This document shows positions 6,770 to 12,359 of a stretch of 14,942 bases of DNA, piece by piece. The notes below the pieces were generated by a model. That model did no database searches. It had not been told where the DNA came from and saw nothing but the letters and a program-made list of their open reading frames with translations. The first letter of the stretch is position 1; every line of letters starts with the position of its first letter. The DNA comes from Verrucomicrobiota bacterium (GTDB lineage Bacteria; Verrucomicrobiota; Verrucomicrobiia; Limisphaerales; JADLHS01). Location: positions 1 to 14,942 of the forward strand of contig SCTL01000443.1 of NCBI GenBank assembly GCA_004297495.1, given 5' to 3'. Both the position numbers and the translations under genes were made by a program.

Positions 6770-8011
6770 TCACGATTTGATCCTCGCGCGTTCCAGCAGT
6801 TTCACGATCGCGCGCACGTTCAACTCAGCCTTCGGCGCGAAGCCGCTCAACTCGACATACTCGGGCAGCTTGCTGCCGTCCGCGCTGCGCTCGGAGCAAT
6901 GACTGTTGTCGCCCCACGGTCCGAGACCATCGAGCGTGGGCACGACGTCCCAGATTTGATTCCCATCGCTCAAGCCGCCACGCTCCTGCGCGTTGATCGC
7001 ATAATTCATCTCTGTGCCAGCTCGCTGCCAAATCTCGAAAAGTGAATTCGTCGCGGCATTGCGCGGCCAGGGTCGGCTCTCGCTCAGAATCTCGGCTTTG
7101 ATCTCGCATGGAAAACGATCCGTCTTTGCCCGCAAATCGCCTGGGCCGGCAAGCGCGAGCAGGTCGGCCTTCGCCTGCACGAACACCTCGGACTTGAACG
7201 CGCGCAACTCTCCCTCCGCCACCGCTTCATGCGGCACGCGGTTGAGCACCGTGCCGCCGGAAATGCTTCCGACGTTCACCGTGAGTTCACGCGCCGGGTC
7301 CGTGAGCGACGCGATGCGCTCCACCACGCGGCCCAGTTGCACGATGGCGTTCGCGCCCTGCGCGTGATTGCTGCCCGCGTGCGCGCCGCGACCCTGCGCC
7401 GTCACGCGCCACGTTGCGCGACCTTTGCGGGCCACGACCATGAGATGTTCCGCGCCGAGCCGGCCCTCCGATTCAAACACCAGCGCTGCCAGCGTGCCGG
7501 CATCGAAACGCGCGCGGCAGACCTCGCCGAAGTCGGGCGAAAAACATTCCTCCGAGGAATTCCACAAGAGTTTCCACGTCACCGCCTCGAAGAGCGCGGG
7601 CGCGTGTTGCCGGAGCGCCGCGAGCACCAGCCACATCATCACCGAGCCGCCCTTGATGTCGTTCGTGCCCGGGCCGTAGATGCGGTCGCCCTCGACCGAC
7701 CATTGGAAATGATTGCGCGCCTCCTCCTCGGGCGGAAAGACCGTGTCCAGATGCGAGATGAGCGCGAGGCTGTGCGGCGAACGCCCGCGCCGCGTGAGCA
7801 CCAGATGCGGCGCGTATTCGGGAAACCGCGAGGGCACGGACTCCGCCACGAAGCCGAGCGGCGCGAAGCTTTCGGCGGTGAGCCGCGCGAGCTGGTCCAC
7901 GCCCGCGCGATTGGTGGTGAAACTGTTGAGGCGCACCATGCGTTCGAGCAGGCGCAAGGCTTCGGGCATCTGTTGATCGAGGAACTGGCGCAACGATCCG
8001 TCAGTCGGCAT
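6770..8011 (-). CDS. M20 metallopeptidase, carboxypeptidase G2-like
   Basis: A 413-residue protein on the minus strand with the full set of M20 di-zinc residues. LISHLDTVFPPEEE gives H87 and D89, GPGTNDIKGG gives the bridging D118, and NSSEEC gives E154/E155 (catalytic base and metal). VFESEG gives the E180 region and DNSHCSERSAD gives H371. The segment about 193-305, including the GAHAGSNHAQGANAI stretch at 209-223, is the lid/dimerisation domain. Family members hydrolyse C-terminal glutamate, acyl-amino-acid or dipeptide bonds. No signal peptide is seen, so it is probably cytoplasmic. The ATG at 8011 is chosen because a well-formed promoter sits 6 nt upstream of it; a longer reading to 8113 adds 34 residues that overlap a repeat and resemble no family. 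It stands alone in its transcription unit. Confidence 0.9.
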   Translation of the reverse strand: MPTDGSLRQFLDQQMPEALRLLERMVRLNSFTTNRAGVDQLARLTAESFAPLGFVAESVPSRFPEYAPHLVLTRRGRSPHSLALISHLDTVFPPEEEARNHFQWSVEGDRIYGPGTNDIKGGSVMMWLVLAALRQHAPALFEAVTWKLLWNSSEECFSPDFGEVCRARFDAGTLAALVFESEGRLGAEHLMVVARKGRATWRVTAQGRGAHAGSNHAQGANAIVQLGRVVERIASLTDPARELTVNVGSISGGTVLNRVPHEAVAEGELRAFKSEVFVQAKADLLALAGPGDLRAKTDRFPCEIKAEILSESRPWPRNAATNSLFEIWQRAGTEMNYAINAQERGGLSDGNQIWDVVPTLDGLGPWGDNSHCSERSADGSKLPEYVELSGFAPKAELNVRAIVKLLERARIKS

Positions 8012-8017
8012 GGAACG

Positions 8018-8046
8018 AGGGTGAAGCCCGCGCGCGCAAAGGTCAA
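8018..8046 (-). promoter_or_regulatory. Candidate leaderless promoter of the M20 peptidase
   Basis: Read on the minus strand, TTGACC (8041-8046) is followed by a 17-nt spacer, then CACCCT (8018-8023), then 6 nt before the ATG at 8011. The -35 box matches the TTGACA consensus at 5 of 6 positions with ideal spacing. The -10 is weak. A transcript from here would begin at the start codon, so no ribosome binding site would be carried. Confidence 0.5.
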
Positions 8047-8084
8047 CGCGTTCTGTTCCTCGGCGGTGAAAAGCATTGGCCGCC

Positions 8085-8141
8085 AGAGAACGCAGAGAGC
8101 GCAAAGAATTCATTTCGGCTTTTGTGTTCTCTGCGTTCTTT
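8085..8141. repeat. Inverted repeat around AGAACGCAGAGA
   Basis: AGAACGCAGAGA at 8087-8098 is repeated in inverse at 8128-8139 (TCTCTGCGTTCT), about 29 nt apart. Flanking bases extend the match imperfectly (CGCCA at 8081 and TGGCG at 8144-8148). Sequences with this CTCTGCGTTCTT core are familiar to me as dispersed intergenic repeats in planctomycete and verrucomicrobial genomes. That recollection cannot be tested here. Confidence 0.55.
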
Positions 8142-8180
8142 CGTGGCGATGGTTTTGTTTAACGTGCCCGCGACGATTGT

Positions 8181-8252
8181 GGTAGGGACGATTTCCACAT
8201 CGTCCCTGACCGGTGGGGAAAAATTGGGGACGCGGTGGAACGCGTCCCTACC
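8181..8252. repeat. Paired-hairpin repeat with GGTAGGGACG ends
   Basis: The ends GGTAGGGACG (8181-8190) and CGTCCCTACC (8243-8252) are inverted copies. Inside are two separate hairpins: AGGGACGAT/ATCGTCCCT (8184-8192 and 8199-8207, loop TTCCAC) and GGGACGCG/CGCGTCCC (8227-8234 and 8241-8248, loop GTGGAA). The two loops are also near inverse complements of each other. This is therefore an element of two hairpins facing each other, about 72 bp long, reminiscent of REP or REPIN-type pairs. Confidence 0.7.
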
Positions 8253-8261
8253 AGTTCCATC

Positions 8262-8325
8262 CTCTGCGCCTCCGCGGTGAAAGAGGATTAACCGCCGAGA
8301 CGCCGAGACGCGGAGGAAGAGGAAG
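8262..8325. repeat. Imperfect inverted and tandem repeat (CCGAGACG units)
   Basis: CTCTGCGCCTCCGCGGT near 8262-8278 faces ACCGCCGAGACGCCGAGACGCGGAG near 8291-8315, forming an imperfect inverted repeat around a short AT-richer centre. The right part contains a tandem CCGAGACG doublet. It lies between two better defined hairpin elements. No function can be read from it. Confidence 0.45.
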
Positions 8326-8332
8326 AATTCCG

Positions 8333-8409
8333 GGAGCGCGGCTGTGCGCGCAGCGTCAGCCGCAGCGCGGGCGAATGGCTGCGGCTGGTCTGCGACACAG
8401 CCGCGCTCC
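8333..8409. repeat. 77-bp cruciform-forming inverted repeat
   Basis: The outer arms GGAGCGCGGCTGTG (8333-8346) and CACAGCCGCGCTCC (8396-8409) are perfect 14-bp inverse complements. The pairing continues imperfectly inward (left CAGCCGCAG ending at 8365, right CTGCGGCTG starting at 8379), leaving a 13-nt loop at 8366-8378. The stem is therefore about 31-33 bp with a 2-nt offset. It could act as a mobile repeat unit or a strong transcription barrier ahead of the promoter that follows at 8442. Confidence 0.75.
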
Positions 8410-8441
8410 GACCGGACGTTGGGAACGTCACCAAACCCTTG

Positions 8442-8470
8442 TTGACACGCTCGGAAGCCTGCCCTACAAC
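8442..8470 (+). promoter_or_regulatory. Strong sigma70-type promoter ahead of the small-gene cluster
   Basis: A perfect TTGACA lies at 8442-8447, followed by a 17-nt spacer and TACAAC at 8465-8470 (4 of 6 to TATAAT). This is the best consensus promoter in the window. The first ATG downstream (8477) is 6 nt after the -10, the distance expected for a leaderless transcript. It would drive the 14-codon ORF and then the gene at 8537. Confidence 0.6.
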
Positions 8471-8476
8471 CGAATC

Positions 8477-8521
8477 ATGACAACGGAGAATTACCGCAAT
8501 TTACTTCCGAACATCTGTTAG
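8477..8521 (+). CDS. 14-codon leaderless mini-ORF (leader peptide or gene remnant)
   Basis: The ATG at 8477 is 6 nt after the -10 of a strong promoter and opens a 14-residue frame, MTTENYRNLLPNIC, ending in a TAG at 8519-8521. The stop lies inside the heptamer GTTAGGC (8517-8523), which resembles an integron core site. Two readings are possible. It could be a short leader ORF whose translation helps the next gene at 8537. Alternatively it is the first codons of a host gene cut off by an insertion at the heptamer. Nothing but position supports either reading. Confidence 0.3.
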   Translation: MTTENYRNLLPNIC

Positions 8522-8873
8522 GCATCATCACGCGCCATGAAGATTCGTTGTCAATGCGGCACGCTCATAGCGGACAACACCGACGACCTTCCTCACAAGG
8601 CGCACCTGATTCCCGACCAAGAGTGGTTTCCGGTCTTCGACGCGATAGATGCTGTGATTGCAGACGTTGCTGCCGGACGGTCAGACGCAGATTCAGCGCA
8701 GACGCGCTTCCGAAGCATCCTCGGCACTGCTTCGCGGCCGGCATATCAGTGCCGGCAGTGTGGCCGGCTATTTGTGCTCGACCGCCAGAATACGTTCTTC
8801 CCATTTGCGCCGACCGAGGCAGACACAGACAGAGAGATTTTGAGAGGTAGAGATGGACAAGTTGATGCCTAAC
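8517..8873. repeat. Perfect 11-bp inverted repeats framing one small gene
   Basis: GTTAGGCATCA at 8517-8527 and its exact inverse complement TGATGCCTAAC at 8863-8873 flank the gene at 8537-8872. The left copy begins with a GTTRRRY heptamer and the right copy ends with the RYYYAAC heptamer GCCTAAC, in the order found at the two ends of an integron gene cassette. The right copy contains the stop codon of the gene. Confidence 0.65.
8537..8872 (+). CDS. Small zinc-ribbon-like protein of unknown function
   Basis: A 111-residue protein that I cannot assign to a named family. It has a probable zinc site made of C5-x-C7 (RCQCG) at the N terminus and C72-x-x-C75 (QCRQCG) near residue 74, with an intervening helical stretch (WFPVFDAIDAVIADVAAG). 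The layout resembles a split zinc ribbon. H20 and H23 are also near the first cysteine pair. The ATG is 13 nt after the GTTAGGC heptamer and has no Shine-Dalgarno sequence. The stop TAA lies inside the GCCTAAC heptamer. Such tight framing of one ORF between heptamers is typical of an integron cassette. Function is unknown; nucleic-acid or protein binding is one possibility. Confidence 0.65.
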   Translation: MKIRCQCGTLIADNTDDLPHKAHLIPDQEWFPVFDAIDAVIADVAAGRSDADSAQTRFRSILGTASRPAYQCRQCGRLFVLDRQNTFFPFAPTEADTDREILRGRDGQVDA

Positions 8874-8898
8874 CATGATCTAGCTCACTTCGCATACC

Positions 8899-9174
8899 AT
8901 GGGTAATTCCGCGCTCACAGCTTTCTGGATTGAAGGGCCTGACCCAAGAGGGCCGCTCGGTTACGGCGTCACCGCGTTTTCCATCACCGACGCGTTCGAG
9001 ATCGTTCGACGCGCCGGTTATCGGTTGCCCGACGACAAGAGCACGCTTCGCGTGCGCGCCGACATCAAGCCAGCGGAGATTGAGCATGATTTCGTTCGCG
9101 AGCACATGGGCGCGATTGTCGTTCGTGGGTTGTGGTATCCGTTCCTTGAGATAGGACTTGGAGCACGACAATGA
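8899..9174 (+). CDS. Small hypothetical protein, second gene of the cassette-like cluster
   Basis: A 91-residue protein without recognised family. The pattern is FWIEGPDPRGPLGYGVTAFSITDAFEIVRRAGY, then LRVRADIKPAEIEHDFVREHMGAIVVRGLWYPF. The AFSITDAFEIVRRAGY part looks like a strand followed by a helix, and VVRGLWYPFLE looks like a terminal strand pair, so a small alpha/beta fold is likely. There is no signal peptide, TM segment or cysteine pair. It starts 26 nt after the preceding stop and lacks a Shine-Dalgarno sequence. Its own stop (9172-9174) is followed within 4 nt by GCCTATC, a degenerate version of the heptamer at the end of the previous gene. Confidence 0.6.
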   Translation: MGNSALTAFWIEGPDPRGPLGYGVTAFSITDAFEIVRRAGYRLPDDKSTLRVRADIKPAEIEHDFVREHMGAIVVRGLWYPFLEIGLGARQ

Positions 9175-9178
9175 CGTG

Positions 9179-9268
9179 GCCTATCCATACGCCGCAGCGC
9201 GGGGTGGGATTGCGCGATTGTTATCTGCGCGCCTCGTCGCCGCCGTTGCTGAACTTGGGTAGTTAAGT
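9179..9268 (+). other. attC-like candidate site between small genes
   Basis: GCCTATC (9179-9185, one mismatch to RYYYAAC) and GTTAAGT (9262-9268, fits GTTRRRY) are 90 bp apart end to end, within the size range of integron attC sites. CTATCC (9181-9186) can pair with GGGTAG (9257-9262) including one G-T pair, and CGTG (9175-9178) with CACG (9271-9274). The heptamers do not pair in exact register and the inner stems are weak, so this is a degenerate site at best. Confidence 0.3.
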
Positions 9269-9283
9269 GTCACGCAGCGCATC

Positions 9284-9706
9284 ATGTTTCCCGAGCCCGT
9301 CCACTATCAACGCAACGACAGCCCTGGCTGGAACATCCAGGACTGGGATACCGCAAATAAGTTGCTGAGTTACTTCGACCCGCAGCGGTGGCCGTTTGCG
9401 ACCTTCACGCTTCCAGACAACAGCTACGTACAGTGCCTCGGCGGGAAGCGGCGGCTGACAGTTGAGGCGCGTGAGTATCGGCCAGATGGCACTTTTACGC
9501 ATTGGGTGTTCGGCCGTGGAATGCCGTTATCCGAGCCTGTTCGGATCGAGGTTTCGACTGGCGGAGTTACCATCGACGTTACACAGCAACTCACGATGCG
9601 AGACGCCAGAGTCATCGTGAAGCAGTTTCTGGAGACGCGGACGTTCCCAGACACATATCACCGTGACGATGTCACCGAGAGATTCACATCACAACAAAAC
9701 GGCTAA
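9284..9706 (+). CDS. Hypothetical protein, third gene of the cassette-like cluster
   Basis: A 140-residue protein with no recognised family. It has no signal peptide or membrane segment. It is rich in beta-prone stretches: FATFTLPDNSYVQCLGG, RLTVEAREYRPDGTFTHWVFGRG, PVRIEVSTGGVTIDVTQQLTM. A final helix follows (MRDARVIVKQFLE). The alternating strands with tight turns suggest a small beta-sandwich or cystatin-like fold of the sort seen in immunity-type proteins; this is only a structural impression. The ATG lies 15 nt after the heptamer GTTAAGT (9262-9268) and has no Shine-Dalgarno sequence. The stop TAA lies inside GGCTAAC (9701-9707), exactly as for the first small gene. Confidence 0.65.
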   Translation: MFPEPVHYQRNDSPGWNIQDWDTANKLLSYFDPQRWPFATFTLPDNSYVQCLGGKRRLTVEAREYRPDGTFTHWVFGRGMPLSEPVRIEVSTGGVTIDVTQQLTMRDARVIVKQFLETRTFPDTYHRDDVTERFTSQQNG

Positions 9707-9755
9707 CCATCGGTTGCCGCGCGCAGCGAGATTGCGCAGTTGCCACCCGCGTGTC
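9701..9755. repeat. Degenerate repeat after the third small gene
   Basis: GGCTAACCAT at 9701-9710 parallels GGCCTATCCAT at 9178-9188 and GCCTAACCAT at 8867-8876. Both the 9178 and the 9701 copies are followed by a related stretch containing GCAGCG, then GATTGCGC, then a GTTG/ATTG word and CGCG (near 9196-9233 and 9728-9755). The spacers after the second and third small genes therefore share ancestry. No GTTRRRY heptamer closes this last copy. Confidence 0.4.
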
Positions 9756-9775
9756 AGTCCGCACCCGTAATCACA

Positions 9776-9805
9776 CTGGCATTCGCCACTCGCCCCTTGC
9801 AGAAT
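9776..9805 (+). promoter_or_regulatory. Candidate leaderless promoter of the membrane/spermidine-synthase gene
   Basis: CTGGCA (9776-9781, 4 of 6 to TTGACA), an 18-nt spacer and CAGAAT (9800-9805) precede the ATG at 9813 by 7 nt. Individually weak, it gains weight because the same -10 to ATG distance appears at 2607, 8477 and 8011 (minus). Confidence 0.35.
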
Positions 9806-9812
9806 CGCGCGC

Positions 9813-12101
9813 ATGTTTTTTTACGCGCTCACGATCTTTCTGGGTGCGTTCCTCCTTTTCCAGGTCCAGCCGCTCATCGGCAAATTCATCCTGCCCTGGT
9901 TCGGCGGCGGCCCGGGCGTGTGGACGACCTGCCTGCTGTTTTTCCAGACCTTGTTGCTGGGCGGTTACGCCTACGCGCACGTCAGCGCGCGGGCCTTGAA
10001 GCCGCGCGGGCAGGCGTGGCTGCACGTCGTCCTGCTGCTCGGCGCGCTGGCGTTGCTGCCGGTCACGCCGGGCGAGGCGTGGAAGCCGGCGGGCGCGGGC
10101 GATCCGGTCTGGCAAATCCTCAAGCTGCTAACCGTGTGTCTGGGGCTGCCGTATTTTGTGTTGTCGAGCACCGGGCCGCTGATGCAGCAGTGGTTCAGCC
10201 GCTCGCAACCGGGCGTTTCGCCGTATCGCCTTTACGCGCTGTCGAACCTCGGCTCGCTGCTGGCGCTGGTGAGCTATCCGTTCGCGGTGGAAACGCATTT
10301 CACGCGTCGCGCGCAGGCGGAACTGTGGGCGTGGGGGTTCGGGGCGTTCGTCGTCTCCGCCACGTGGTGCGCGTGGAAATTCTGGCGGCACGAAACATTC
10401 AACACTCAACATTCAACATTCAACATCCAACGTTCCGACGCAGCAACTCCGGCTCTCAACTCCGATGAATCGCGAGCGGGCTCTCAACTCTCAACTCTCA
10501 ACCAACTCCTCTGGCTGCTGCTGCCCGCCTGCGCTTCGGCGTTGCTGCTCTCGGTCACGAACAAGATTTGTCAGGACGTGGCGGTGATCCCATTCCTGTG
10601 GGTGCTGCCGCTGGCGATCTATCTCCTGAGCTTCATCCTGTGCTTCGATCATCCGCGCTGGTATGCGCGACTGCCGTTCACGCTCGCGCTGGTGGCGGCG
10701 CTGTCGGGAATATGCTGGGCGCTGTTTCAAGGCGTCGGGGTTTCCATCCGGTGGCAGGTGGAAATTTATTCCGTCGGACTGTTTGTGTGTTGCATGGTGT
10801 GTCACGGCGAACTGTGCCGGCTGAAGCCCGCGCCGCAGCAGCTCACGCGATTCTATCTGCTGATCGCGGCGGGCGGCGCGCTGGGCGGATTGTTCGTGGC
10901 CGTGATCGCGCCGTTGCGCTTTCACGATTACTACGAACTACACTGGAGCCTGCTCGCGTGCGCGGTGTTGTTCTTCTTCGTGTGCTGTCGCGAGAAAGAT
11001 TTCCTGACGCCGAACGCGTGGCGCTGGCTGACGGGCGCGCTGATGCTCGCGGTGTTCGTGGGGCTGGATTTGGGAATCGCTTCACTCGCGCGGCGGCATC
11101 CACACGTTTCCAAAAGCTTGTTCATCGGCCTGCGGCTCGGCATGTGGAGCGCGGTGGCTGTGTTGGTCGCGTCGTGGATTCTGCGCGGGAAATGGCGGAC
11201 GTTCCGCGCATGGCGATTCCTCGCGTGCCTGTGGCTCTTGGTCGGAGTCGCGGCGCTGGGCGTGGCGCTGCGTTTGCAGGCTCAGGACGACGACGACCAC
11301 GTCATTGCGCGCTCGCGCAATTTTTATGGCGCGTTGAAAGTCTGCGAGTTCGACCGCGCGAAACCGGACCGGCATTATCTGTTGTTGCAACACGGCCGCA
11401 TCACGCACGGCCTGCAATTCACGGACCCGGAAATGTCCGCGTGGCCGACGACGTATTTCACGCGTGACAGCGGAGCAGGGGTGACGTTGCGCGCGTTCGC
11501 GGCCGGCAAGCGGCGCGTGGGATTCATCGGGCTGGGCGTCGGGACGGTGGCCACTTACGGCGAGAAGGGCGACGAGTTCCGCTTTTACGAAATCAATCCG
11601 CAAGTGCTGACGATGGCGCGCGCGCACTTCACCTACTTGAGCAACTGCGCGGCGCACGTCGAGATGGTGCTGGGCGACGCGCGGCTTTCACTGGAACGCG
11701 AGCCGTCGCAAAATCTCGACGCGCTTATCATTGATGCGTTCAGCAGTGACGCGATCCCGGTGCATCTGCTCACGCGGGATGCGTTTGAAGTTTATGCGCG
11801 TCATCTCAAGCCCGGCGGCATCATCGCGGTGCATATTTCCAATCGTTACCTGAACCTCACGCCAGTTGTCGCGAACGTGGCGCGGCATTTTGATTATCAC
11901 GCCGTCGCTGTGGACACGGAGGAAGACGACGAATCGGACGACTGGTGGAATTACCCGTCGAACTGGATTCTGCTCACGCACGATGAAGCGCTGTTGCAGC
12001 AACCGCCCATCGTTCAATCCGCGCGCGCGGTGAAAACCGGGCACAAGGAGATTCCCTTGTGGACGGATGATTTCACGGGCGTGTTTCAGATTTTGAAATG
12101 A
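9813..12101 (+). CDS. Fused polytopic membrane (MFS-like) and spermidine-synthase-like protein
   Basis: A 762-residue inner-membrane protein. About 14-15 hydrophobic segments fill residues 3 to about 500, starting with FYALTIFLGAFLLFQVQPLIGKFILPWFGG, the characteristic opening of fused MFS/spermidine synthases. The C-terminal domain (about 520-762) has a Rossmann methyltransferase/spermidine-synthase fold: GLGVGT at 573-578 (nucleotide/dcSAM-type glycine loop), E593 in YEINPQ, and IIDAFSSDAIPVHLLT with D641 and D646 at the active-site position. Family members of this fused type are common but their polyamine activity is mostly unproven. Residues about 195-230, a loop between membrane segments 6 and 7, are encoded by 7-nt tandem repeats (see repeat entry). 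The gene is alone, with its own candidate promoter. Confidence 0.88.
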   Translation: MFFYALTIFLGAFLLFQVQPLIGKFILPWFGGGPGVWTTCLLFFQTLLLGGYAYAHVSARALKPRGQAWLHVVLLLGALALLPVTPGEAWKPAGAGDPVWQILKLLTVCLGLPYFVLSSTGPLMQQWFSRSQPGVSPYRLYALSNLGSLLALVSYPFAVETHFTRRAQAELWAWGFGAFVVSATWCAWKFWRHETFNTQHSTFNIQRSDAATPALNSDESRAGSQLSTLNQLLWLLLPACASALLLSVTNKICQDVAVIPFLWVLPLAIYLLSFILCFDHPRWYARLPFTLALVAALSGICWALFQGVGVSIRWQVEIYSVGLFVCCMVCHGELCRLKPAPQQLTRFYLLIAAGGALGGLFVAVIAPLRFHDYYELHWSLLACAVLFFFVCCREKDFLTPNAWRWLTGALMLAVFVGLDLGIASLARRHPHVSKSLFIGLRLGMWSAVAVLVASWILRGKWRTFRAWRFLACLWLLVGVAALGVALRLQAQDDDDHVIARSRNFYGALKVCEFDRAKPDRHYLLLQHGRITHGLQFTDPEMSAWPTTYFTRDSGAGVTLRAFAAGKRRVGFIGLGVGTVATYGEKGDEFRFYEINPQVLTMARAHFTYLSNCAAHVEMVLGDARLSLEREPSQNLDALIIDAFSSDAIPVHLLTRDAFEVYARHLKPGGIIAVHISNRYLNLTPVVANVARHFDYHAVAVDTEEDDESDDWWNYPSNWILLTHDEALLQQPPIVQSARAVKTGHKEIPLWTDDFTGVFQILK
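10395..10501 (+). repeat. In-frame heptanucleotide repeats inside a coding sequence
   Basis: Five 7-nt units of ACATTCA type run from 10395 to 10429 (ACATTCA, ACACTCA, ACATTCA, ACATTCA, ACATCCA) with a decayed sixth. A related set, CTCTCAA three times, runs from 10481 to 10501, with a single copy at 10453. Both sets carry a TCAAC-like core. They encode TFNTQHSTFNIQ and SQLSTLNQ in a loop between membrane segments and leave the frame open. Confidence 0.8.
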
Positions 12102-12359
12102 GGCGGCGGTTGGACGCGAGCTAACGTGCAACACTAATGCGCTTCACGCTGGACGCGGTGGCGAAGGTGGTGCGCAAATCTCAATCTCAGTTGCAAATCT
12201 CCATAGTGTTCCCCGTGCTGGCCGCTGGTAATCTCGCAACACATTCAGCCCAAGTCCGTCTATGCGATGTTGCAACTTCAGCCATCCAGCTTCACCAGAT
12301 GTGCTGCGTACGAGTCCCAGCTCGTGGACGGATGCAAGGCTGCCCGGAGGATTCAAATC
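12102..12359. other. Intergenic region upstream of the giant surface-protein gene
   Basis: These 258 bp hold no supported gene. TTGGAC (12110-12115), a 17-nt spacer and ACTAAT (12133-12138) could be a promoter, giving a leader of about 215 nt. A short hairpin ACGAG/CTCGT (12310-12325) sits about 35 nt before the start codon. The strong ribosome binding site GGAGG at 12346-12350, 9 nt before the ATG, contrasts with the leaderless look of other genes in the window. Confidence 0.4.
12346..12350 (+). promoter_or_regulatory. Strong ribosome binding site of the surface-protein gene
   Basis: GGAGG at 12346-12350 stands 9 nt before the ATG at 12360. It fixes the start, since the signal peptide begins right there, and shows that this gene, unlike several neighbours, relies on Shine-Dalgarno initiation. 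Confidence 0.7.

Larger units (their letters stand above)
8012..8536. other. Repeat-rich gene-poor region
   Basis: There is no convincing protein gene apart from a 14-codon ORF at 8477-8521. The stretch is made of the M20 promoter, then several distinct inverted-repeat units (about 8085-8141, 8181-8252, 8262-8325 and 8333-8409), then a strong plus-strand promoter at 8442-8470. The units differ from each other in sequence, which suggests accumulation of several intergenic repeat families at one site. Confidence 0.6.

Noticed and set aside
8012..8113. Longer N terminus of the M20 peptidase starting at 8113
   Set aside because: The extra 34 residues are encoded partly by a repeat, and a promoter sits at 8018-8046, inside that extension.
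7229..8185. A 318-codon plus-strand frame across the M20 gene
   Set aside because: The opposite strand carries all M20 metal ligands in order, so this is its shadow.
8262..8409. CRISPR array
   Set aside because: The repeats are inverted hairpins of different sequence, not evenly spaced direct repeats with unique spacers. No cas genes are present.
10395..10501. Frameshift or pseudogene in the fused spermidine-synthase gene
   Set aside because: The 7-nt repeats leave the frame open through to the complete C-terminal domain at 12101, so the gene looks intact.
12300..12359. Possible cyclic-di-GMP (GEMM) riboswitch upstream of the surface-protein gene
   Set aside because: A hairpin followed by GATGCAAGGC vaguely resembles the GEMM core, but the conserved GGGCAAACC-like segment before the hairpin is missing and there is no room for the second domain before the start codon.
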